Positions 14,865 to 21,070 of a DNA stretch of 21,070 nucleotides are shown in pieces (positions within the stretch are counted from its first letter, which is position 1; every line of letters begins with the position of its first letter). Made by a program: the position numbers and the translations under genes. The notes beneath the pieces were generated by a model. The model searched no databases. It worked only from the letters and a program-made list of their open reading frames with translations, and was not told the DNA's origin. Location of the stretch: NCBI GenBank assembly GCA_012797505.1, contig JAAZOZ010000270.1, positions 1 through 21,070 on the forward strand. Direction: 5' to 3'. Origin of the DNA: Smithella sp. (GTDB taxonomy: Bacteria > Desulfobacterota > Syntrophia > Syntrophales > Smithellaceae).

Positions 14865-17300
14865 GTGAAAAATAGGATTGAGCAAATAAGGGGAATCATT
14901 GAGGGAAAGCTGAAACGGTACTACGGCCGCGCGCTCGAGAACGCCTCGGACGAGGAAATGTTTCAGGTGACGGCGATGAGCATCCGCGACATCATGCTGG
15001 AGCGGGGGGTCCTGGCCAACGAAACGGTTGAAAAAAAGGGGCACAAAAGACTCTGCTACCTTTCGGCGGAGTTTTTGATGGGAAGAGCCCTGGTGAACAA
15101 TCTCATCAATCTCGGTCTGCTTGCGGAGTACCGGGCTGTCATGGCCGACATCGGCTACCCTTTTGAAAAGCTCGAAGAGCAGGAAATGGAAGCGGCGCTG
15201 GGAAACGGAGGCCTGGGCCGGCTGGCGGCCTGTTTTCTGGATTCTCTTTCCACGCTGAATCTGCCGGTGACGGGCTACGGCATCCGCTATGAATACGGAA
15301 TGTTCCGCCAGCACATCGTGGATGGGCAGCAGACGGAAGTTCCGGACGACTGGACGGCAAAGGGCGACATCTGGGAAGTCGAACGCCGCGAGGAACAGGT
15401 GGAGGTTCGCTTTGACGGCACGGTGGAGGAGGTGTGGACGGAGGGCGGGATGACCTGCGAGCACAGGGATTACCAGACCGTACTCGCGGTGCCCCACGAC
15501 ATGCCGGTCATCGGCTTCGACAGCCACACACCTGCGACGCTCCGGCTCTGGCGGGCGGAATGTCCGTCCGGCTTTGACCTTCACTCCTTCAACAAGGGTG
15601 ATTTTGTCTGCATGCTGCGTCAGAAAGAGCTGGCCGAGTCGATTTCCAAGGTACTGTATCCTCAGGATAATCACATGACCGGGCGCATGCTCCGCCTGCG
15701 GCAGTATTATTTTCTGGCTTCCGCCACGATGCAGTGCATCGTCCGCGAACACAAGAAGCGATTCGGCGACGTGCGCACGCTGCCCGAAAAAGTCGTCCTG
15801 CAGATCAACGACCTGCATCCGGCGCTGGCGATTCCGGAACTGATCCGCATCCTCATCGACGAAGAAGGCCTGGGATGGGACGATGCCTACGCCATGGCCG
15901 GCCGCGTGTTCAACTACACCAATCACACCGTCATGCAGGAGGCTCTGGCGGCCTGGCCTGAACATGTGCTCCGGTCGATGCTGCCGCGCGTTTACGCAAT
16001 CGTCGCCGAAATTTCCGAACGATTCAACGGGCGCCTCTGGCAGACGTTTTCTCAGGATCGCGATAAAATCGATCAGTTGACCATTATGGCCTACGATGAA
16101 GTCCGCATGGCCAATCTCTGCGTGGCGGTATGCCATAGGGTCAACGGCGTTTCGCAGCTTCACGGCCGGATTCTGAAGACGCGGACCTTCCGGGATTTTT
16201 ATGTCATGTTCCCGGCGAAATTCACGGCCATCACCAACGGCATCACCCAGCGGCGCTGGCTGGCCGCGGCGAATCCCGACCTGTGTAAGCTGATCGCCGA
16301 CCATATCGGCGATAAATTTCTCCGGGACTACAACGAACTGGAGCGGCTCAAGCCGCTGGCGGATAAACCGCGGTTTTTGGCTGATTTCGCGGAGGTCAAG
16401 CGCCGCAACAAACTGCGTCTGGCCGAACAGGTGGCCAAACAGCAGGGCATTGTCCTGGATCCCGACTCGGTTTTTGACGTGCAGGCTAAAAGGCTTCACG
16501 AATACAAACGCCAGCTTTTGAAAGTGCTGCACATTCTGTTTTTGTACAATGGTTTTACCGGCGATGCGGGCTTTGCTCTGCCCCGGCCGGTGACGTTTCT
16601 GTTTGCCGCCAAGGCCTCGCCGGCCTACTGGCGGGCCAAGAGCATCATCCGGCTCATCAATGCCGTGGCCGCCCTCGTGGAGTCGCATCCCCGGACCCGG
16701 GATGCTATCCGCGTCGCTTTCCTGGAAAATTACAACGTCTCCCTGGCCGAACGCCTGATTCCCGCGGCGGACATCAGCGAACAGATCTCCACGGCGGGGT
16801 ATGAAGCTTCCGGAACGGGCAATATGAAGTTCATGCTCAACGGCGCGGTGACGCTCGGAACCATGGACGGCGCGAATGTGGAGATCTTCGAAAGGGTGGG
16901 GCAGGACAACATTTTTATCTTTGGCGCGGGCGCCGCGGAGATCGACCGGATGGAAACCGAAAATAGCTATCGTCCGAAAGATCTCTTTGACCGGAACGAG
17001 GAACTCCGGGGGGCCGTTTCCCGGCTGGTGGACGGAACGCTGCCCGGCGCCGCAGCCGACCAGTTTCAGGACCTTTATCATTCTCTGCTGTTTGGCGATT
17101 ACGATCGGGCCGACCGTTACTTTCTGCTCTATGATTTTGACGCCTACCGCGCCGCGTTTGAAAATGTGCTTGCCGCCTACACGGATGAACCGGCCTGGAC
17201 AAAGAAGGGCGTGCTCAACACGGCCGGCGCGGGATTCTTCAGCGCGGACCGGACCATCGAAGAGTACAATCGTCAGATCTGGGGTCTCCGGCCCGTCTGA
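14865..17300 (+). CDS. glgP: Glycogen/starch alpha-glucan phosphorylase (GT35)
   Basis: It releases glucose-1-phosphate from chain ends using phosphate and pyridoxal phosphate. The 811-residue length is standard. Conserved blocks include YLSAEFLMGRALVNNLINLG, ALGNGGLGRLAACFLDSLST, YGIRYEYGMFRQ, NDLHPALAIPELIRIL, and KRLHEYKRQLL. The PLP lysine is Lys655 in EASGTGNMKFMLNGA. The GTG start (14865) is supported by AAAGG 7 nt upstream. No eukaryote-like N-terminal phosphorylation region is present. The next gene begins 22 nt after the stop. Its product feeds the phosphoglucomutase at the end of the cluster. Confidence 0.97.
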   Translation: MKNRIEQIRGIIEGKLKRYYGRALENASDEEMFQVTAMSIRDIMLERGVLANETVEKKGHKRLCYLSAEFLMGRALVNNLINLGLLAEYRAVMADIGYPFEKLEEQEMEAALGNGGLGRLAACFLDSLSTLNLPVTGYGIRYEYGMFRQHIVDGQQTEVPDDWTAKGDIWEVERREEQVEVRFDGTVEEVWTEGGMTCEHRDYQTVLAVPHDMPVIGFDSHTPATLRLWRAECPSGFDLHSFNKGDFVCMLRQKELAESISKVLYPQDNHMTGRMLRLRQYYFLASATMQCIVREHKKRFGDVRTLPEKVVLQINDLHPALAIPELIRILIDEEGLGWDDAYAMAGRVFNYTNHTVMQEALAAWPEHVLRSMLPRVYAIVAEISERFNGRLWQTFSQDRDKIDQLTIMAYDEVRMANLCVAVCHRVNGVSQLHGRILKTRTFRDFYVMFPAKFTAITNGITQRRWLAAANPDLCKLIADHIGDKFLRDYNELERLKPLADKPRFLADFAEVKRRNKLRLAEQVAKQQGIVLDPDSVFDVQAKRLHEYKRQLLKVLHILFLYNGFTGDAGFALPRPVTFLFAAKASPAYWRAKSIIRLINAVAALVESHPRTRDAIRVAFLENYNVSLAERLIPAADISEQISTAGYEASGTGNMKFMLNGAVTLGTMDGANVEIFERVGQDNIFIFGAGAAEIDRMETENSYRPKDLFDRNEELRGAVSRLVDGTLPGAAADQFQDLYHSLLFGDYDRADRYFLLYDFDAYRAAFENVLAAYTDEPAWTKKGVLNTAGAGFFSADRTIEEYNRQIWGLRPV

Positions 17301-17322
17301 TTTGCAAGACAGGACGCCAGCG

Positions 17323-19323
17323 ATGCTGATCAACTACAAAAAAGAAATGATGCACGACTCGACGATGCCGGAATATCGCGATCCGGCAGGGGCCGTCGTT
17401 GCCGGCGCGCCGGTGGTCCTGCGCTTCCGGATAAAACTGGAAAACGTGGAAAGCGTCTATCTGTGTCTGATCGGGGACGGTTTTCACGAGGATCATCTGA
17501 TGCGGCGCGAGGGCGATGCCTGGCAGACGGAAATCACCGCGCCTTCGATTCCCGATGTGTACTGGTATTATTTCATGGTCCGCGTGGGAGGAAGACTCAG
17601 TTATTACGGCGCGGCGGCAGGAAGAACCTGCGGAATCGGCGCCGTTTACAGCGCGCCGCCGCCCGCATACCAGCTAACCGTTTACGATAAGGGGTTTGAG
17701 GTTCCCCGGTGGTTTCAGAAAAGCGTAATGTATCAGATTTTCCCCGACCGTTTCCGGCCCGGCCGCGATTCGACGGCCCGGCAGGGGATCGCGTATCACC
17801 TTGCCAAAGGCCGCCGCGCCTATCTGCACGACTCATGGGACGAAGAGCCGCTCTTCACCCCGCTGCCGGGGGAAACGGCCTACAATCCCTGTGACTATTT
17901 CGGGGGCACCCTCAAAGGCATCGAGGCGTCTCTGGATTATCTGAAAAGCCTGGGCGTGAACGTATTGTATTTGAATCCGATTTTCGAGGCGGCCTCCAAC
18001 CACCGGTACAATACCGCCGACTACTTCCGCGTCGATCCGGTGCTGGGCACGGAGGAGGATTTTCGGTCCCTGTGCCGTGCGGCCGAGGGAAGGGGGATGC
18101 ACATTCTTCTGGACGGCGTGTTTTCCCATACCGGCTCCGACAGCATTTATTTTAACCGGGAAAAAGCCTATGACACGCCGGGCGCCGCCAACAGTCCGGA
18201 TTCTCCCTACTACACCTGGTACACGTTTGAGCGGTATCCCGATCAGTACCGCTGCTGGTGGGGGTTTACGTCATTGCCCGAAATCAACAAGCAGGATCCG
18301 GGCTGGCAGCGATATGTCATCACCGGCGCCGACAGCGTCGTGAAGCACTGGCTTCGGGCGGGTGCGGCAGGCTACCGCATCGATGTGGCCGACGAGCTGC
18401 CCGACGACGTGCTGAAAAAAATCTACGAAGCCGCGAAACAGACGAAATCGGAGGCGGTGATGATCGGCGAGGTCTGGGAAGACGCGACCACAAAGCACAG
18501 CTACGGCGTAAAAAGACGCTACGCGCTCGGAGGGATCCTGGATTCGGTCACGAATTATCCGCTGCGCAGCGCCATGATCGCTTTTCTGAAAGGCCAGTCC
18601 GACGCCTTTGACCTGAAGCATTTTCTGGTGGATCAGGCGGCCAATTATCCCGCGCCCCTGTACTACGCCCTGACCAATCTTCTTTCCTCCCACGATGTGG
18701 AGCGCGTGCGCACCGCGCTCAGCGCGCGCATCGATCCGCATCAGTTGACCCGAGAGCAGCAGGCTTCTTTTGTTGTCAGCGACAGCCAGAATAAAAAAGG
18801 CGCCAGGCGCCAGCGCCTGGCCGCGGTGCTGCAGTTCTGCCTCCCCGGTGTTCCCTGCGTCTATTACGGCGATGAGAAAGGCATGACCGGTTTTCTCGAT
18901 CCCTTCAACCGTGCGCCTTTCACTGAAAAAGCGCCGTACGACCTCACGGACGAATACCGAAGGCTGGCCGGGCTGCGCGCCTCGGCGGACACGCTGCAAA
19001 CGGGCCATGTCGTGTATTTCGCCCCTGATGCCGACTGTCTCGGCGTTTTGCGCTACATTATCGGGGGAAAGGACGCTCTGGGTCGGCCGGCCGGGGACGG
19101 CGTCTATTTCATGGCGGTCAACCGTTCCGATGCGCACCGGCTGGTGGTCTTCGATTTTGCGGGAAAGCATTCGCTCTTTGCCGAAGCGGATCAGCAAAGC
19201 CTGCTCCCGCTGTTCAACGGGACGTTCACCTGCCTCTTGACCCAAAAGTCCTTTACGTTCATCGACGCGCTTCTGGAAATGTCACTGGATCCCCTCGGGG
19301 CCGTGTGGCTGAAGGTCGCCTGA
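17323..19323 (+). CDS. GH13 alpha-glucan hydrolase (alpha-amylase/neopullulanase-like)
   Basis: This 666-residue enzyme lacks a signal peptide and so should act on glycogen or dextrins inside the cell. An N-terminal Ig-like domain (about residues 1-115, MPEYRDPAGAVVAGAPVVLR) precedes the GH13 barrel, which begins WFQKSVMYQIFPDRF. Catalytic acids are nucleophile Asp354 in GYRIDVADEL, Glu383 in MIGEVWED, and Asp458 in SSHDVERV. Other GH13 regions are seen in LYLNPIFEAASNHRYNTADY and LLDGVFSHTG. This layout recalls Firmicutes GH13 proteins of the amylopullulanase/neopullulanase group, so alpha-1,6 cleavage is possible but cannot be read from the sequence. The ATG at 17323 has AGGA 9 nt upstream; the open frame continues further upstream only as a shadow of glgP. 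With no glgX in the window, it may supply debranching. No gene symbol is assigned. Confidence 0.88.
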   Translation: MLINYKKEMMHDSTMPEYRDPAGAVVAGAPVVLRFRIKLENVESVYLCLIGDGFHEDHLMRREGDAWQTEITAPSIPDVYWYYFMVRVGGRLSYYGAAAGRTCGIGAVYSAPPPAYQLTVYDKGFEVPRWFQKSVMYQIFPDRFRPGRDSTARQGIAYHLAKGRRAYLHDSWDEEPLFTPLPGETAYNPCDYFGGTLKGIEASLDYLKSLGVNVLYLNPIFEAASNHRYNTADYFRVDPVLGTEEDFRSLCRAAEGRGMHILLDGVFSHTGSDSIYFNREKAYDTPGAANSPDSPYYTWYTFERYPDQYRCWWGFTSLPEINKQDPGWQRYVITGADSVVKHWLRAGAAGYRIDVADELPDDVLKKIYEAAKQTKSEAVMIGEVWEDATTKHSYGVKRRYALGGILDSVTNYPLRSAMIAFLKGQSDAFDLKHFLVDQAANYPAPLYYALTNLLSSHDVERVRTALSARIDPHQLTREQQASFVVSDSQNKKGARRQRLAAVLQFCLPGVPCVYYGDEKGMTGFLDPFNRAPFTEKAPYDLTDEYRRLAGLRASADTLQTGHVVYFAPDADCLGVLRYIIGGKDALGRPAGDGVYFMAVNRSDAHRLVVFDFAGKHSLFAEADQQSLLPLFNGTFTCLLTQKSFTFIDALLEMSLDPLGAVWLKVA

Positions 19324-19372
19324 AGAGCGCGGGGAGCCCGGAAGGGGACAATCCCAGAAAAGGAAATGCAAA

Positions 19373-21067
19373 ATGACGTACCAGGAAACTTATTTGCGCT
19401 GGAGAGCATGCGTTACGGAACCGGATCTGCTCGCCGAACTGGAGTCTATTCGGGACGATGACGCGCAGATTCAGGACCGTTTCCTGAGGGACCTGCCCTT
19501 TGGGACAGCGGGACTGCGCGGTGTGATCGGTGCGGGTATTGCCCGAATGAACCGCTATGTCGTCGGCCGGGCGACGCAGGGACTGGCGGATTATCTGACC
19601 GGTGTCGCCGGCGCCGGGGCGTCCGCAGTGATTGCGTACGATTCCCGAAGATTTTCTTTTGAATTTGCAAGAGAAACGGCCTGTGTGCTCGCGGCCAACG
19701 GCATCAGGGTGTATCTGTTCAAACAGTTGACGAGCGTTCCGGAGCTGTCCTTTGCCGTGCGCCACCTGAAAGCGAGCGGCGGCGTCGTGATCACGGCAAG
19801 CCATAATCCCGGACAGTACAACGGCTACAAGGTTTATGCCGCCTATGGGGGACAGCTGGGTCCGCAGGAGAGCCTCGCCGTGATGGCCCGCATCCAAAAG
19901 CTGGACCCTTTTTTGGACGTGAAAAGGATCGGCTATGAGGAAGGGACCGCAAAAGGACAGATTCTCGAGATCGGCGAAGAGATCGACCGGATGTATTACG
20001 ATCGCATGATCCGGTTGTGCGGGGCCGAGAGTGCGGGCGACCTGAAAGTGGTTTATACGCCGCTGCACGGATCAGGGCTGCGCACGGTGGAAAATGTATT
20101 TCCCCTGGCGGGGATCCGCAACTGGTATGTCGTTCCCGAGCAGCGAATGCCGGACGGTTCGTTCCCGACGGTTGCGTCTCCCAATCCCGAAGACCCGAAA
20201 GCGATGGAGATGGCCATTGCCCTGGCTGGAAAGATGGAGGCGGACCTGGCCATCGGCACGGATCCGGACGCTGACCGGATGGGGGCCGCCGTTCGCCGGC
20301 CGGACGGCACTTACACGATGCTGACGGGCAACCAGATCGGCTGCCTGCTGATTCATTATCTCCTCGAAAAGCGCCGACAGTCTGGAGAACTTCGAGCCTC
20401 CGACTACATCGTCAAATCGTTTGTCTCCACCCGCATGGCGGACGCGATCGCCGCTCATTACGGAATTCACTGCCACACCGTGCTGACGGGATTTCGCTTT
20501 ATCTCCGAACTCATTGTGCAAAAGGAGCCCACGGGCGCGGAGTTTATTTTCGGGTTTGAAGAAAGCTTCGGGTTTCTGGCCGGCACCTTTGCGCTGGACA
20601 AGGACGGGGCGCTTGCCGCGCTCCTCTTGTGCAAGGCGGCCCAGTTCTTCCGGGCCAGCGGCCAGAGTCTGACCGACGCGCTGGAGGCCCTGTACCGGGA
20701 GCACGGCTATTACCTGGAAAGCGTCAAGAATATTGCTTTTGAAGGTCTGGACGGCATGGAGAAGATGAAGGGCATCATGGAGCGGTTGAGGGCCAGGCCC
20801 ATTGACGCGATCGGCGGCCTGCCCGTCCGGTTCACGGAGGACTACCGTTCGCGTACCCGCACCGGTCAGGACGGCATCGTGTCGGCGCTGGAGCTGCCGT
20901 CCACGGACGCGATCCGGCTGTTGCTGGATTCAGGCGCGTGGCTCTGCATCCGTCCGTCCGGGACGGAGCCGAAGATCAAGATCTACTACGCGGTTTCCGC
21001 TTCTTCCCGGGAAGCGGCGGAAGGCCTGTTAAAGCGTATTTCCACTGGTTTTGAGCAGATGATCTAA
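19373..21067 (+). CDS. Phosphoglucomutase/phospho-sugar mutase (alpha-D-phosphohexomutase)
   Basis: It should interconvert glucose-1-phosphate and glucose-6-phosphate, linking GlgP output to glycolysis. The 564-residue length and the FGTAGLRGVIGAGIARMN start fit the PgcA-type bacterial mutases. The phosphoserine is Ser143 in ITASHNPGQYNGYK. The metal-binding loop GTDPDADRMG has Asp297, Asp299 and Asp301. The sugar-binding GFEESFGF and the phosphate-binding RPSGTEPKIKIYY are intact. AAAGGA lies 8 nt before ATG 19373. It is 49 nt after the GH13 stop and ends 3 nt before the window edge. Phosphomannomutase activity is also possible in this family; the glycogen context favours glucose phosphates. 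Confidence 0.94.
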   Translation: MTYQETYLRWRACVTEPDLLAELESIRDDDAQIQDRFLRDLPFGTAGLRGVIGAGIARMNRYVVGRATQGLADYLTGVAGAGASAVIAYDSRRFSFEFARETACVLAANGIRVYLFKQLTSVPELSFAVRHLKASGGVVITASHNPGQYNGYKVYAAYGGQLGPQESLAVMARIQKLDPFLDVKRIGYEEGTAKGQILEIGEEIDRMYYDRMIRLCGAESAGDLKVVYTPLHGSGLRTVENVFPLAGIRNWYVVPEQRMPDGSFPTVASPNPEDPKAMEMAIALAGKMEADLAIGTDPDADRMGAAVRRPDGTYTMLTGNQIGCLLIHYLLEKRRQSGELRASDYIVKSFVSTRMADAIAAHYGIHCHTVLTGFRFISELIVQKEPTGAEFIFGFEESFGFLAGTFALDKDGALAALLLCKAAQFFRASGQSLTDALEALYREHGYYLESVKNIAFEGLDGMEKMKGIMERLRARPIDAIGGLPVRFTEDYRSRTRTGQDGIVSALELPSTDAIRLLLDSGAWLCIRPSGTEPKIKIYYAVSASSREAAEGLLKRISTGFEQMI

Positions 21068-21070
21068 CCC

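Noticed and set aside
16876..17322. Upstream extension of the GH13 frame into glgP
   Set aside because: It overlaps the essential C-terminal part of glgP in another frame and has no GH13-like content.
14394..17333. A 979-codon open frame antisense to glgA and glgP
   Set aside because: It lies fully opposite two genes with clear families, its product is basic, Arg/His-rich and of no recognisable family, and such stop-free antisense frames are expected from the codon bias of GC-rich genes.
1..21070. CRISPR array, tRNA, rRNA, intact insertion sequence or prophage genes
   Set aside because: No regularly spaced repeats, no cloverleaf-like or rRNA-like stretch, and no transposase, integrase or phage structural protein was seen.

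Overview
The window (about 21 kb, GC-rich, densely coded) looks like a chromosomal segment of a Gram-negative bacterium, probably a deltaproteobacterium or Desulfobacterota member of the Syntrophus/Smithella type. That placement is an inference. It rests on an AsmA-like protein and an outer-membrane-type lipoprotein (both diderm traits), strong AAGGAG ribosome binding sites, and an intergenic dispersed repeat of a kind I associate with that group. No rRNA, tRNA, CRISPR array or intact insertion sequence was seen.

Region 1 (1-912, plus strand) is the 3' part of a membrane-anchored GGDEF diguanylate cyclase with an intact active site and an inhibitory I-site. Its start lies outside the window.

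Region 2 (957-2963, minus strand) is an accessory, partly decayed stretch. Reading in the direction of transcription, it begins with a 33-codon scar that joins the start and apparent end of a type I restriction methylase subunit (HsdM). A RhuM-family gene follows, broken by a one-base frameshift, and then an uncharacterised alpha/alpha-toroid protein with prenyltransferase/squalene-cyclase-like repeats. I read this as the remains of a type I restriction-modification locus. Upstream of it (2964-3399) is a 436-bp gene-free stretch with a MITE-like repeat: 10-bp inverted ends, internal hairpins and nearby 9-bp direct repeats.

Region 3 (3400-9708, minus strand) looks like one operon: a P1-family (DmpA/NylC-like) self-cleaving aminopeptidase, a 1078-residue AsmA-like envelope protein with a TTG start, a YihY/BrkB-family membrane protein, a DUF4136-type lipoprotein, and a probable 23-residue one-helix membrane microprotein. 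Spacing is 38 nt, 10 nt, 1 nt and a 4-nt ATGA overlap. The theme from the second gene on is cell envelope maintenance.

Region 4 (9893-21067, plus strand) is a complete-looking glycogen turnover cluster: malQ (4-alpha-glucanotransferase), glgB (branching enzyme), glgA (glycogen synthase), glgP (phosphorylase), a cytoplasmic GH13 alpha-glucan hydrolase, and a phosphoglucomutase. GlgA extends and GlgB branches the polymer. GlgP releases glucose-1-phosphate, MalQ and the GH13 enzyme process short or branched remnants, and the mutase converts glucose-1-phosphate to glucose-6-phosphate. The first three genes are tightly joined (4-nt gap, 4-nt overlap). A 103-nt gap with a consensus-like promoter precedes glgP, so the synthesis half and breakdown half may be controlled separately. 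No ADP-glucose pyrophosphorylase (glgC) or classical debranching enzyme (glgX) is present in the window.

I did not find a clearly new biological system. The most informative oddities are the HsdM scar, the frameshifted rhuM beside the toroid gene, the MITE-like element, and the overlapping microprotein gene.
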